Made by a program: the position numbers and the translations under genes
The notes under the pieces: model-generated
The model's database searches: none
The model's input: only the letters and a program-made list of their open reading frames with translations
What the model was told of the DNA's origin: nothing
Shown: in pieces, positions 1 to 8,510 of the stretch
How the letters are laid out: each line of letters begins with the position of its first letter
Numbering within the stretch: position 1 is the first letter of the stretch
NCBI RefSeq assembly: GCF_002009175.1
Contig: NZ_CP018047.1
Coordinates: 1,488,001 to 1,552,000, forward strand
Length of the DNA: 64,000 nucleotides
Direction of reading: 5' to 3'
Origin: Streptomyces niveus
GTDB lineage: Bacteria > Actinomycetota > Actinomycetes > Streptomycetales > Streptomycetaceae

Positions 1-587
1 GACTCCTGGCGGGCCAGGCCCACCCAGGCGCCGCACACCACGGCGGCGACCTGTGCGCGGCGCAGCGACTGCTCGTTCTCATGGTCGAGTTCGAAGAGGG
101 TCTGCGCCAACTCTGGGTCGTCGTAATGCTGTTGGAGCCCTCGCAGTACGTCCTGGAGCCGGTAGAGCCCGGCCTGGATCTCGCGGGTGGTGCCGCGCAT
201 ACCGGCGCGCGCCGCGGCGTCGACCCGTTTGCGCTCCTGCGTCATGGCACTCGACAACGCGTGGAGCACCCCGTCCAGCCCGGCGCCCGGTCCGGTGCGG
301 GCGAAGCCGGGGCTGAGCGGGCCGGGCACCTGGACGTGGGGGTGCGCGGCGCGGGTCGCCACCGCGGGGACGCGCCTGTCGGTGAGGTGGGCGATCTCGG
401 CGGCGAGTTCGGCGGACACGCGGTCGGCCCTCGACAGCGCGTCGTCCAGCTGGTCCCGCAGCCCGTCGACCTCCTCACGAAGTCGGGACCGGTCGCGGCG
501 GCAGCGCAGCAGCCCGCCTCCGAAGGCGAGCGCCAGCAGGGTCCCGGCGGCCAGGCCGCCTGCGGCCAGAACCGTTTGCTCGATCAT
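1..587 (-). CDS. Sensor histidine-kinase-like / ATP-binding membrane protein (5' part, cut by window edge)
   Basis: The reading frame stays open from an ATG at 587 to the left edge (195 codons), so only the N-terminal part is present. It opens with one hydrophobic segment (about residues 5-27), then an arginine-rich stop-transfer patch and a helical, charged stretch that could be a coiled coil. The segment LFELDHENEQSLRRAQ near the edge resembles the linker seen in Streptomyces nitrate-sensor-like or CvnA-like kinases, which carry a C-terminal HATPase domain. That domain would lie outside the window, so the kinase call rests on resemblance only. A GAGG ribosome-binding site sits 8 nt before the chosen ATG. 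No upstream partner gene is visible on this strand. Confidence 0.6.
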   Translation of the reverse strand, partial: MIEQTVLAAGGLAAGTLLALAFGGGLLRCRRDRSRLREEVDGLRDQLDDALSRADRVSAELAAEIAHLTDRRVPAVATRAAHPHVQVPGPLSPGFARTGPGAGLDGVLHALSSAMTQERKRVDAAARAGMRGTTREIQAGLYRLQDVLRGLQQHYDDPELAQTLFELDHENEQSLRRAQVAAVVCGAWVGLARQE

Positions 588-975
588 CGGACGGACCTCG
601 GGAGGATCGGGGGAATCTGACGGGCCGAGTGGACCCGGAAGGCAGAACCGCACAGTACACACAGCGACGGGTCATGTGCGCAGCGTTCCGGCGAAGACCT
701 CCACAGGGGGACAACTCACGCCGTGGGCGCGCGGTGTCGCACGCCGTGAGCGCCGTGGTCGTACGCCGTGAGCGCCCGGTGGGCGTGCTTCGGTGAGGGC
801 GCGGCGTAGTTCGTGGAGATGCGGGACGGGGCGCAGTTCGGTGCGGGGCGCGGTTCGCGGGGAAGCGGGGCGGGCCGACTGTCCGGCGAGGAAGGGGAGT
901 TCCTCGCCGGACAGCGGCCGTCGGGGGGCGCGCGCCGGTCGGGCGGAGCCGGTCGTACGTCGTGCGTGCGCCGGT
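588..975. other. Intergenic region with short direct repeats and a hairpin
   Basis: This 388-bp gap separates two minus-strand genes. Around 719-773 there are three imperfect copies of ACGCCGTG(A/G)GCGC. A strong hairpin at 879-914 is listed separately. No convincing coding frame was found; the overlapping open frames lack Streptomyces-like codon pattern. Confidence 0.6.
879..914 (-). terminator. Hairpin terminator after the sugar dehydrogenase
   Basis: A perfect 15-bp stem (CTGTCCGGCGAGGAA with its complement) encloses a 6-nt loop about 60 bp beyond the stop of the minus-strand sugar dehydrogenase. There is no clear U tract, which is usual for Streptomyces terminators. Confidence 0.7.
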
Positions 976-2082
976 TCAGCCGATCGTCACCCGGAAGATC
1001 TTGTCCGAGCCGGTCGGTTCACCGCCGTTGCTGTCCACGTTCGTCGTGGAGAGCCACAGCGCGTCGGCGCCGGGCACCTTGGTGACGCCGCGCAGCCGCC
1101 CGTACGTGCCGACGTAGTGCGCCCGCGGTGTACCGACGTTCTCGTCGGCGGTGTTGATCGGAATCCGCCAGAGCCGTTCGCCGCGCAGCGACGCCATGTA
1201 GACGGCGCCGTCGACGACGGCGATTCCGCTGGGTGAGGCCTCGGCGGTGGTCCAGGTGGCCTTCGGTTTGGTCATCCCGGCCTGGGAGCAGTTGCCTTCG
1301 CAGACGGGCCAGCCGTAGTTGTTGCCCGCCTTGACGAGGTTGAGTTCGTCCCGCGCGTTCTCGCCGAGTTCCGCTTCCCAGAGCCGGCCCTGCGGGTCGA
1401 AGGCGATGCCCTGCGGGTTGCGGTGGCCCAGGCTGTAGACGTGGTTGCCGAACGGGTTGCCGGGCGCCGGGTCGCCGTCCGTCGTCATCCGCAGGATCTT
1501 GCCGTTGAGCGAGTTCCTGTCCTGGGCGAGTGCGGTGTTCTGCGCGTCGCCGGTCGAGGCGTAGAGATGGCCGTCCGGGCCGAAGGCGAGCCGGCCGCCG
1601 TTGTGGTACCTGTTCTTCGCGATGCCCCTCAACAGGGCGGTGTAGCCGGTGAGTCGGGTGCCGTCGTAGGTCATGCGGGCGATCCGGTTGCCCTCGGACG
1701 CTGTGTGCATGAAGTACACGAAGTGATTGCTCTCCCAGTCCGGGTCGACGGCGACACCCATCAGGCCGCCCTCACCGCCGGTGGTCTGGGACTCGGGGAC
1801 GGTGCCGATCTCGGTCCGCTGACCGGCCGGGGTGACCTTGAAGACCTTGAACGAGTTGCGCTCGGTGACCAGCGCGGACGAGTTGTCCGGAAGCCAGTGG
1901 ATGCCCCAGGGGATCGAGTAGCCGGTGGAGACGGTGGTGATGTCGGTCGGTTCGCCGGCCGCGGCGGTGGCGCCGGACTCGTTCGCGCCGGCGCTCTGGA
2001 CGAGTCCGGCGACGAGCGCCGCGGCGGCGACGGTGGCCGCCGCCGCCTTGACGAGGGTCTTCGTCGGCTTGCTGCCGTGCAT
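976..2082 (-). CDS. PQQ-dependent sugar dehydrogenase (Asd/sGDH-like), exported
   Basis: The 368-aa protein has an N-terminal export signal (positive KPTKTLVK, then an Ala-rich hydrophobic core ending near AGANES) and a six-bladed beta-propeller sequence of the glucose/sorbosone dehydrogenase family. Visible family hallmarks are PWGIHWLPD, a GGEGGLMGVAVDP blade, GHRNPQGIAFDP and ELGENARDELN. Such enzymes oxidise aldose sugars outside the membrane using pyrroloquinoline quinone and calcium. The start at 2082 was chosen because a GGAGGA site lies just upstream; a longer in-frame start at 2424 would overlap pqqE. It lies directly downstream of a broken pqqE on the same strand, which raises the question of where its cofactor comes from. 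Confidence 0.85.
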   Translation of the reverse strand: MHGSKPTKTLVKAAAATVAAAALVAGLVQSAGANESGATAAAGEPTDITTVSTGYSIPWGIHWLPDNSSALVTERNSFKVFKVTPAGQRTEIGTVPESQTTGGEGGLMGVAVDPDWESNHFVYFMHTASEGNRIARMTYDGTRLTGYTALLRGIAKNRYHNGGRLAFGPDGHLYASTGDAQNTALAQDRNSLNGKILRMTTDGDPAPGNPFGNHVYSLGHRNPQGIAFDPQGRLWEAELGENARDELNLVKAGNNYGWPVCEGNCSQAGMTKPKATWTTAEASPSGIAVVDGAVYMASLRGERLWRIPINTADENVGTPRAHYVGTYGRLRGVTKVPGADALWLSTTNVDSNGGEPTGSDKIFRVTIG

Positions 2083-2182
2083 GGATTCCTCCGGATGAAG
2101 TGGGGGCGTGGGGGTGGGAGGTGCTGTGCGCGGTGCTGAGCGGTGTGCTGTGCGGCCATGGAGGGCCGCGCGAAAGGAAGTT

Positions 2183-2694
2183 CTAGGGGTGACCGTGTGC
2201 GGCCCGGTGGTCGTCGGGGTGCTCCCGGTAGACGTACGCGGGCGTCGTGGGTGCCGCACCGGCCGGCAGGGGCTCGGGGGCGGCCGGTCCGTCCACCAGG
2301 TCACGTACGAGCGCGTGGTCCGGTGACAGGTGGCAGGCCGGGTCCGTCCGCGCGGCGTCGCCGGTGAGCGCGTGGGCCTGGCAGCGGCAGCCGCCGAAGT
2401 CCTTGGTGCGCAGCTCGCAGCCACGGCACGGGGCGCTCATCCACTCCTCGCCCCGGTAGAGGTTGAAGGCCCTCGACTCGTGCCAGATCCACTCCAGGGA
2501 GCGGTCCTTGACGTTGGGCGCGTCCAGTCCCGGCAGGGCGGCGGCGGCCGGGCACGGGTACACGGTGCCGTCCGGCGCGACCGTCAGCGAGACGGCGCCC
2601 CAGCCGCCCATACAGGGCTTGGCCGTCCCGTCCACGTAATCCGGCACGACCCACACCAGGTCCAGCGCACATTCACATGAGCGTCCGGCGTTCA
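2183..2694 (-). pseudogene. pqqE: pqqE remnant: SPASM-domain C-terminus of PQQ biosynthesis radical SAM protein
   Basis: About 157 codons encode the C-terminal end of PqqE, the radical SAM enzyme that joins Glu and Tyr in the PqqA precursor. Recognisable pieces are WVVPDY, KPCMGGWG, the cysteine cluster CRGCELRTKDFGGCRCQAHALTGD (split here over two motif blocks) and LSPDHALV. These are SPASM iron-sulfur ligands. Full PqqE is about 370-380 residues; the radical SAM half with CxxxCxxC is missing. Upstream of WVVPDY the frame runs only 16 codons more before a TGA, and no radical SAM sequence occurs in any frame up to the next gene. I read this as a deletion remnant. A GTG at 2656 could start a short SPASM-only protein, but no ribosome-binding site supports it. 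Confidence 0.8.
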
Positions 2695-2794
2695 GTCATG
2701 TGCTACAGCGTTACGTCTTGGTGGAGCGCGGTCAATGGGTCCGACCGCATCTCATCCGACCACATCCTGACGCGGGCCTGGGGGTGTCCGCGCG

Positions 2795-3343
2795 TCAACT
2801 ACCCGTGTGGGTGGCGTGTTCGACCGTCCGGGCCGGAGCGTCGGCGGCGGGAGAGACCCGGATGACCAGTTCGGGGCGGTCCCACAGCACCGCGGGCGGG
2901 TTCGCCGTCACCGTACCGACGCGTTCGGCGCCGACGCCGAGGTAGAAACCCTCGGCGGGCGGATGCGACACCACGCGTACGGAGTGGACGCCGGCCGCGC
3001 GCGCTTCCTCCTTCATATGGTTGATCAGCCGTCGTCCGACCCCGAGGCCCTGCGCGGCGTCGGCGACGAACATCAGGTCGAGTTCGGGCGGGGCGAGCAG
3101 CAGGGCGTAGAAGCCGAGCAGCCGCCCGTCCGGGGCGGCGGCGAGGAAGACCCGGTGGGTCTCGATGTAGTCGGGCCCCACGCGGTAGCCGGCGATCATG
3201 GGCGCGTAAGGGCCCTCGTAGGCACTGGACGACCGGATGAGCCCGGTCAGCCGCTTGGCGTCGCGCGCCGTGGCCCGCCGTACGGACATGCCGGCCGCGT
3301 CGCGGCCCGCCGGACGGCCGGTACCGGTAATACGCGGAGTCAT
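2795..3343 (-). CDS. GNAT family N-acetyltransferase
   Basis: The protein (182 aa from the ATG at 3343) has the GNAT fold signature: a beta strand LDLMFVAD followed by the acetyl-CoA loop [12 protein letters not shown], and a late [23 protein letters not shown] segment. The substrate cannot be deduced. Three in-frame starts exist (3361, 3343, 3289). I chose 3343 because a TAATAC box lies 7 nt upstream, which fits a leaderless transcript; homology alone would also allow 3289 (MSVRRAT). A 13-bp palindrome overlaps this start. It is divergent from the downstream VOC gene. Confidence 0.75.
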   Translation of the reverse strand: MTPRITGTGRPAGRDAAGMSVRRATARDAKRLTGLIRSSSAYEGPYAPMIAGYRVGPDYIETHRVFLAAAPDGRLLGFYALLLAPPELDLMFVADAAQGLGVGRRLINHMKEEARAAGVHSVRVVSHPPAEGFYLGVGAERVGTVTANPPAVLWDRPELVIRVSPAADAPARTVEHATHTGS

Positions 3344-3345
3344 AC

Positions 3346-3358
3346 TCCGAGTATTACG
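3346..3358. promoter_or_regulatory. 13-bp palindrome at the GNAT start
   Basis: The sequence ATACTCCGAGTAT is a perfect inverted repeat around one central base, lying just before the GNAT ATG and over its presumed -10 region (coordinates accurate to a few bases). It could be an operator, but no regulator gene is adjacent. Confidence 0.35.
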
Positions 3359-3474
3359 CATCCGGTACGGCGGCCCGCACGGCGGGACCCCGCCGGACCG
3401 GCCGGGCTGCCGGGTCCCGGCCCTCCTTGTACGGTCGGGAACGAGGGGAACCGGCCGGACGAGAGGAAGCAGTC

Positions 3475-3852
3475 ATGCTCGGCAGAAGCAAGGCGTTCAG
3501 CGGCTTCGCCGTGGACGACATCCCGAGGGCCCGTCTCTTCTACGGCGAGACGCTCGGCCTGGACGTCACCGAGGCGAACGGCATGCTGCGGCTGCGCCTC
3601 GCGGGCGGGGCGGAGGTGCTCGTCTATCCGAAGCCGGACCATGTCCCCGCCGCGTACACGATCCTCAACTTCCCCGTGGACGACATCGAGACGGCCGTGG
3701 ACGAGCTGGTCCGGCGGGGGGTGCGCTTCGAGCGCTATCCCGGCATGGAGACGGACGAGAAGGGGATCTTCCGGCTCGGCGGGCCGTACATCGCGTGGTT
3801 CACCGACCCGGCGGGCAACACCCTCTCCGTGCTCCAGGACCGCCCGGCCTGA
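3475..3852 (+). CDS. VOC (glyoxalase-like) family protein
   Basis: This 125-aa single-domain protein shows the vicinal oxygen chelate pattern: [21 protein letters not shown] at the N-terminus, a middle [17 protein letters not shown] repeat of the fold, and [14 protein letters not shown] at the end. Paired modules of this kind form a metal site in dimers and act in glyoxalase, dioxygenase or antibiotic-binding reactions; the actual substrate is unknown. A GAGAGG ribosome-binding site precedes the ATG at 3475, so the longer frame beginning at 3427 is rejected. Confidence 0.8.
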   Translation: MLGRSKAFSGFAVDDIPRARLFYGETLGLDVTEANGMLRLRLAGGAEVLVYPKPDHVPAAYTILNFPVDDIETAVDELVRRGVRFERYPGMETDEKGIFRLGGPYIAWFTDPAGNTLSVLQDRPA

Positions 3853-3947
3853 CCCGCGTGGCCTGACCCGCCTGGCCTGACCACCCGACCAGGCCGCCCG
3901 GCCCGACCGTTCGGTTCCGGTCGCGCGTGACCGGCACCCGGAGCCGG

Positions 3948-4460
3948 TCACTCTTCGGCGTCCCTGGCGCTGTCGCGGCGGGCCCAGGCCGGCAGGACGA
4001 ACCAGCAGAGCACGAACCACACCACCAGGCCCGCGACGATCCACAGCGCGGTGGCGTTGTGCAGCGCCACACGCAGGATCAGCAGCAGGGCCGACGCCAT
4101 GGTGCACAGCAGGAAGACCAGTCCGACGACGGTGAGCCGGGACGCCCACTCGACCATCTCGGGCTTCAGCCGCCGCCCCGTGACCATCCGGTGGAAGGAG
4201 ACGGGCGCGATGAGCGCGCCGGTGGCGACCGCTCCGAGCACCACCGTCGCGAGGTAGATGTTGGTGTCGGTGTCGGAGAGATCGCCGAAGCGCGGCTGGA
4301 AGACCACGGTCAGCAGGAATCCGAACAGGATCTGCACCCCGGTCTGCGCGACGCGCACCTCCTGCAGCAGTTCCGCCCAGCGCCGGTCGGCCCGCTCCTC
4401 CGGCGACTCGTCACGGCCTCTGGGCCCTGTCCCGCCAGGTCTTCTCGTGTCGTCCGTCAT
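3948..4460 (-). CDS. DUF6328 family four-helix membrane protein
   Basis: The 170-aa protein has a charged soluble N-terminus (about 45 residues) followed by four predicted membrane helices, including [40 protein letters not shown], a leucine-rich [16 protein letters not shown] and [15 protein letters not shown]. The motif [24 protein letters not shown] is typical of DUF6328 proteins found across actinomycetes. Function is unknown. It stands alone between a VOC gene and the streptogrisin promoter region, and its 3' end faces the VOC gene. Confidence 0.75.
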   Translation of the reverse strand: MTDDTRRPGGTGPRGRDESPEERADRRWAELLQEVRVAQTGVQILFGFLLTVVFQPRFGDLSDTDTNIYLATVVLGAVATGALIAPVSFHRMVTGRRLKPEMVEWASRLTVVGLVFLLCTMASALLLILRVALHNATALWIVAGLVVWFVLCWFVLPAWARRDSARDAEE

Positions 4461-5125
4461 GCGTTCCGGGTTTCCCGGCCGGGCCCGTCCATGCGGGCGG
4501 CCTCCGACACCACTTCATGGTCAATGCACAGATGGCGGCTATTCGGCAAGGGCGCGACCTTGGCCGATTCCGGACAGGCTCTTTATCCCCAACTCGGGCC
4601 AGGACGAAGGTTTTCAGCCATCGATCGGGCGCGCGCAATTCGCACGTACGACACATAAGACCTCACCGGCAACAGTGGAGCCGCCGGGCGGATTCCACCG
4701 GACCGGACTCCCGCCCGGCCGTACACACCGCTGATATCGGGCACCGAACCACCCCGCAAACCCTGCGTGTTCGTGAAGTGACCCGTCGCAGCCCACGGCA
4801 TACGGGCTCAAATCCGCCGCCTCGCCGGGAGTTTCCGCCCGTATCGCGCAACTGGCCCGCCCCGCCGGTTCAATTTGCAGCAAACGACAGCCCATGCGCA
4901 CGCAAAGAGAAAATGACGGACCGTCAGGAGTCTTACCCAGGGCGGCCCGTGGCGCGCCTGGCCGGGGTCCGGAAGTCGGCCTTGTGTACGAGGCGCGGCC
5001 CGTCAACGATTCCATTTGTGCGGCTCGACAGGTCCACGACCGGCAGAGACCGGCCACGGACCGGCGCACGAACAACGGCCCACACCCCACGGGGCCGTGC
5101 TTTCCCCCCACCGATGGAGGATTTC
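4461..5125. other. Long intergenic region upstream of streptogrisin gene
   Basis: This 665-bp region separates the divergent DUF6328 and streptogrisin genes. It is less GC-rich than its surroundings, with patches such as TTCAATTTGCAGCAAA and CAAAGAGAAAATG near 4870-4915, as expected for a regulated secreted-protease promoter region. I found no clear -35/-10 pair, no tRNA and no coding frame with convincing codon use. Confidence 0.5.
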
Positions 5126-6019
5126 ATGACCATCAAGCGCTTCTCCCCCCGTAACGGCGTGTCCAGACGCGCTCGTGCCCTGGCCGTTTCCACCGGTCTC
5201 CTGGCCGCCGTCGCGCTCGCCGTCCCGTCAGCCGTGGCCGCACCGGCCCCCGACGCCAAGGTGACGGCGGCTCAGCTCGCCGACGCCAGCTCCGCCGTTC
5301 GCGGCGCGGACGTGGCCGGCACCGCCTGGTACACCGACAAGGCCACCGGCAAGATCGTCGTGACCGCCGACAGCACCGTCTCGGCGGCCGAGCTGGCCGA
5401 GGTCAAGTCGGCCGTCGCCGGCACCGACGCCGGTGTGACGATCAAGCGCACCCCCGGCAAGTTCACCAAGCTGATCGCCGGCGGCGAGGCCATCACCACC
5501 GGTGGCGCCCGCTGCTCCCTCGGCTTCAACGTCACCAACGGCAGCGCCAACTACGCGCTGACCGCCGGTCACTGCACGAACATCGGCAGCAGCTGGTCCA
5601 TCGGTACGACCGCCGGTACCAGCTTCCCGGGCAACGACTACGGGATCATCCAGCACTCCGACCCGGGTGCGGCCGACGGCAGGGTCTACCTGTACAACGG
5701 CAGCTACCAGGAGATCGACGGCGCGGCCGACCCGTCCGTCGGTCAGGGTGTCTCCCGCAGCGGCAGCACGACCGGCCTCCACAGCGGCACGGTCACGGGC
5801 CTGAACGCGACCGTGAACTACGGCGCCGACGGCATCGTCACCGGCATGATCCAGACCAACGTCTGCGCCGAGCCCGGCGACAGCGGCGGCGCGCTCTTCT
5901 CCGGCAGCACGGCGCTCGGTCTGACCTCCGGCGGCAGCGGCAACTGCTCCTCCGGCGGCACCACGTTCTACCAGCCGGTCACCGAGGCCCTGAGCGTCTA
6001 CGGCGTCTCGATCATCTGA
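5126..6019 (+). CDS. sprA: Streptogrisin A-like secreted serine protease (S1 family)
   Basis: The 297-aa preproprotein closely follows the Streptomyces griseus protease A/B layout: signal peptide (about residues 1-39), a propeptide, then a mature chymotrypsin-fold enzyme starting at I117 ([11 protein letters not shown]), about 181 residues long. The catalytic triad is visible as H149 (LTAGHC), D171 (GNDYGII) and S253 (GDSGGALF). Cysteines at 130/150 and 247/274 would form the two standard disulfides. The mature start and the YLYNGSYQ and TTGLHSG segments resemble SGPA more than SGPB. A GGAGG site is 5 nt before ATG 5126. The enzyme would be secreted, fold with its propeptide and self-cleave after Leu116. 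Confidence 0.93.
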   Translation: MTIKRFSPRNGVSRRARALAVSTGLLAAVALAVPSAVAAPAPDAKVTAAQLADASSAVRGADVAGTAWYTDKATGKIVVTADSTVSAAELAEVKSAVAGTDAGVTIKRTPGKFTKLIAGGEAITTGGARCSLGFNVTNGSANYALTAGHCTNIGSSWSIGTTAGTSFPGNDYGIIQHSDPGAADGRVYLYNGSYQEIDGAADPSVGQGVSRSGSTTGLHSGTVTGLNATVNYGADGIVTGMIQTNVCAEPGDSGGALFSGSTALGLTSGGSGNCSSGGTTFYQPVTEALSVYGVSII

Positions 6020-6093
6020 ATGTCCGAGGCGTCCGGGCCCCGGGGGATGACGATCCCCTGAAGCCCTGAACGACGCAGGGACGAGCTGTCCCC

Positions 6094-6122
6094 GGCGGGC
6101 CGCGCCCCAGGCGCGGCCCGCC
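6094..6122 (+). terminator. Terminator after streptogrisin gene
   Basis: A perfect 13-bp GC stem (GGCGGGCCGCGCC with its complement) and a 3-nt loop lie 75 bp after the protease stop codon. This is a strong intrinsic-type hairpin of the Streptomyces kind, without a clear U tract. Confidence 0.8.
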
Positions 6123-6228
6123 GTCGTGCTGAGCGCCCGCGCCGCGAACGGGGGCCGGTGGAGCGGGCGCGGACGTCCTGTCCGATTCGTTCAAGACCGT
6201 CGCGACGGTCCGCGCCTACCTTGGGCGC

Positions 6229-6621
6229 ATGACTCCACGACTCGATCTGATCGGCATCGTCACCTCCGACATGGCGGCCTCGCTCGCCTTCTACCGCAGG
6301 CTCGGCCTCGACATCCCCACCGACGCGGACACCGCTCCCCATGTGGAGGCCGCCCTCCCGGGCGGAATGCGGCTGGCGTGGGACACCGAGGACGTCGTGC
6401 GCTCGTTCGACCCCGACTGGACCCCTCCGTCGACCGGCGACCGGCTGGGCCTCAACTTCCTCTGCGACAGCCCCGCCGACGTCGACGCGGTCTACGCGGA
6501 GCTGACCGGCGCCGGGTACCGCGGGCACCTCAAGCCGTGGAACGCGGACTGGGGCCAGCGCTACGCGGTCGTGCTCGACCCGGACGGCTGCGGCGTCTCC
6601 TTCTTCGCCAACGCCTCGTAG
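6229..6621 (+). CDS. VOC family protein
   Basis: The 130-aa protein is a single glyoxalase-fold unit: [20 protein letters not shown] at the start, a central [18 protein letters not shown] element, and [15 protein letters not shown] at the end. Substrate unknown. The start is supported by TACCTT placed exactly 6 nt before ATG, giving a leaderless transcript; no ribosome-binding site is present. Its last 61 bp overlap the 3' end of the convergent AraC-type regulator, so the two mRNAs are complementary at their ends. Confidence 0.8.
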   Translation: MTPRLDLIGIVTSDMAASLAFYRRLGLDIPTDADTAPHVEAALPGGMRLAWDTEDVVRSFDPDWTPPSTGDRLGLNFLCDSPADVDAVYAELTGAGYRGHLKPWNADWGQRYAVVLDPDGCGVSFFANAS

Positions 6622-7316
6622 GCACCGAGCGTCAGTCCGGTCAGATCGCGCGTCTCCCTGGCGAGATGCGCCTGATCGGCGCAGCCCGCGGCGACGGCGG
6701 CCTCCGCGTACGGCACCGAGGCCCGTACGAGCGCGAGCGCGCGCTGGAGCCGCAGGACGCGGGCCAGGGTCTTGGGGCCGTAGCCGAAGGCGTCCAGGGA
6801 GCGGCGGTGCAGCCCGCGGGTGCCGAGGCCGACCCTGTCGGCGACGGAGGCGACGGTGTGCCCCGCGTCGAGCCCGTCGACGACGGCGCGCAGCAGCGGG
6901 TCGGGCGGTCCGGTGACGGCGATGCGCCGCAGTGCCACCGTTTCCAGGACCGCGGCCGGATCGGTGGCGGTGGCGACTCTCTCGGCGATCTCGCGTGCCT
7001 CCGGGCCCGGCCACAGGTCGGCGAGTTCGACGCGCTGATCGCGCAGCTCGTGCGCCGGTACGCCCAGGAGCGCGGGCGCGACGCCGGGCGCGAAGCGGAC
7101 CCCGACGACATCGGCGAAGCCACCACCGCCGCCCCTCGACAGCTTCGGTGCGAAGGCGTGTGTGTCGGGTCCGGCGACGCTCAGCCGGCCGCCGGTCCAG
7201 AGCAGATCCATGCAGCCGTCCGGCAGGACGGGGTAGACGGGGCCGTCGTCCCGCTCGGGCGCTGTCCGCGTCCACACGACGACGCCCTCGGCGTGCGACG
7301 CCCGTTCGCTGTACAC
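6561..7316 (-). CDS. AraC family transcriptional regulator (DUF6597-type N-terminus)
   Basis: The 251-aa protein has an N-terminal sensory domain with the signature [13 protein letters not shown] and a loop [22 protein letters not shown]-terminal double helix-turn-helix of AraC type covers roughly residues 150-235 ([43 protein letters not shown]). Such proteins bind DNA near stress or metabolism genes. The GTG start has TAACCT 6 nt upstream, suggesting a leaderless mRNA. The 3' end overlaps the convergent VOC gene by 61 bp. The likely target is unknown. Confidence 0.8.
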   Translation of the reverse strand: MYSERASHAEGVVVWTRTAPERDDGPVYPVLPDGCMDLLWTGGRLSVAGPDTHAFAPKLSRGGGGGFADVVGVRFAPGVAPALLGVPAHELRDQRVELADLWPGPEAREIAERVATATDPAAVLETVALRRIAVTGPPDPLLRAVVDGLDAGHTVASVADRVGLGTRGLHRRSLDAFGYGPKTLARVLRLQRALALVRASVPYAEAAVAAGCADQAHLARETRDLTGLTLGAYEALAKKETPQPSGSSTTA

Positions 7317-7359
7317 ACCTCCAGGTTACCGGCGCGCCCCCGTGGCCCCACGGCGGAGA

Positions 7360-8493
7360 TCACGGCCGCTGCTCCTTGTCGCGGCCCGCGTGGAAGCGTG
7401 ACTTCAGATCGTCCGGCGGCAGGAAGCGGGACCATCTCTCGGGGAATTCGGAGGGCATGTCCGGGTCCGGGCCGTACTCGCCGTCGTCCGTCTCCCCCGA
7501 CAGCGCCTCGTTCCTCGCCACCTGCTCCGCCGCGTGCGCCGCGCGCAGGCGTTCGTTGGCCGCGCGGGCCGCCGCCGTGGCGACGGACGGCCAGACCCGG
7601 TCGATGGCGGCGTTGACCGCCGCGCCGACCAGGACGGCGAAGGCCGAGATCCCGATCCACAGGAGGACCGCGATGGGGGCGGCGAGCGATCCGTAGATGG
7701 TGGGGCCCTCGACCGTACTGGTGAGATAGATCCTCAGCAGGAAGCTGCCGAAGACCCACATGGCGAGGGCGACGAGCGCGCCCGGCACGTCCTCTATCCA
7801 TGGCGACCGTGCGGGCACCGACACGTGGTAGAGCGTGGTCAGGAAGGCGATGGAGAGCAGGATCACCACCGGCCAGTACAGGACGCTGGCGACCTCCGTG
7901 CCCCACGGGATGATGTCGACCACCCTGTCCGGCCCGACCACCGCGAGGGGCAGCACCACGGCGCCGATGAGCAGCGCCACGATGTAGAGGAGGAAGGCGA
8001 GCAGCCGGGTGGCGACGATGCCGCGGCGGCCGTCGAGCCCGTACATCACGGTGATGGTGTCGATGAAGACGTTCACCGCACGGGAGCCCGACCAGAGCGC
8101 GATGGCGAAACCGATGGAGATGAGGTCGGGGCGTCCGCCGTGCGTGACGTCCGCCAGCAGGGGTCTGGCGATCTGGTCGACGCCGCGGTCCGAGAGGACC
8201 GTGCCGACCGCGGTGAGGATGTTCTCCTCGATCGAGGCGACGGTGGTGGTGTTGGTCCAGTCGTCTATGTACCCGAGCAGGCCGAGGAGACCCATCATCA
8301 ACGGCGGCAGGGAGAGCAGCGTGAAGAACGCGGCCTCCGCGGCGAGACCGAGAATCCGGTACTCGATGCACGAGTTGACCGTGTCCTTCAGCAGCAGCCA
8401 GGCCATCCTCCGCTTGGAGACGTTGCGGTAGAGGGCACGGACCCGGCGGAGTCGGCCCGATGGCCGCTCGGGTGTTTCGTTTGCTGCCTGCAC
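7360..8493 (-). CDS. YihY/virulence factor BrkB family membrane protein
   Basis: The 377-aa integral membrane protein has the YihY/BrkB family arrangement, formerly misnamed ribonuclease BN. Six or so hydrophobic helices are seen, for example EAAFFTLLSLPPLMMGLLGLLG, RLLAFLLYIVALLIGAVVLPL, WPVVILLSIAFLTTLYHVSVP, VPGALVALAMWVFGSFLLRIYL and APIAVLLWIGISAFAVLVGAAVNA. The C-terminal 80 residues are hydrophilic and acidic. Molecular function is not established. The GTG start at 8493 lies 6 nt from TACGGT and has no useful ribosome-binding site, so it is probably leaderless and shares a promoter with divergent aidB. Confidence 0.8.
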   Translation of the reverse strand: MQAANETPERPSGRLRRVRALYRNVSKRRMAWLLLKDTVNSCIEYRILGLAAEAAFFTLLSLPPLMMGLLGLLGYIDDWTNTTTVASIEENILTAVGTVLSDRGVDQIARPLLADVTHGGRPDLISIGFAIALWSGSRAVNVFIDTITVMYGLDGRRGIVATRLLAFLLYIVALLIGAVVLPLAVVGPDRVVDIIPWGTEVASVLYWPVVILLSIAFLTTLYHVSVPARSPWIEDVPGALVALAMWVFGSFLLRIYLTSTVEGPTIYGSLAAPIAVLLWIGISAFAVLVGAAVNAAIDRVWPSVATAAARAANERLRAAHAAEQVARNEALSGETDDGEYGPDPDMPSEFPERWSRFLPPDDLKSRFHAGRDKEQRP

Positions 8494-8498
8494 CTCCT

Positions 8499-8505
8499 TA
8501 CCGTA
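8499..8505. promoter_or_regulatory. Shared, nearly symmetric -10 box for two divergent leaderless genes
   Basis: The heptamer TACCGTA gives TACCGT on the plus strand (8499-8504), ending 6 nt before the aidB ATG at 8511. It also gives TACGGT on the minus strand (8505-8500), ending 6 nt before the yihY-like GTG at 8493. A start of transcription 7 nt from each box would fall on the first base of each start codon. The -35 regions are weak (TTCGTT for plus, TGTGAG for minus). Confidence 0.65.
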
Positions 8506-8510
8506 GCGGC

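Noticed and set aside
2657..2794. Search for the missing radical SAM half of pqqE
   Set aside because: No CxxxCxxC motif or PqqE-like sequence occurs in any frame of this gap.
4780..4830. Possible tRNA (GCTCAAATCC resembles a T-loop)
   Set aside because: No acceptor, anticodon or D-arm could be folded around it.
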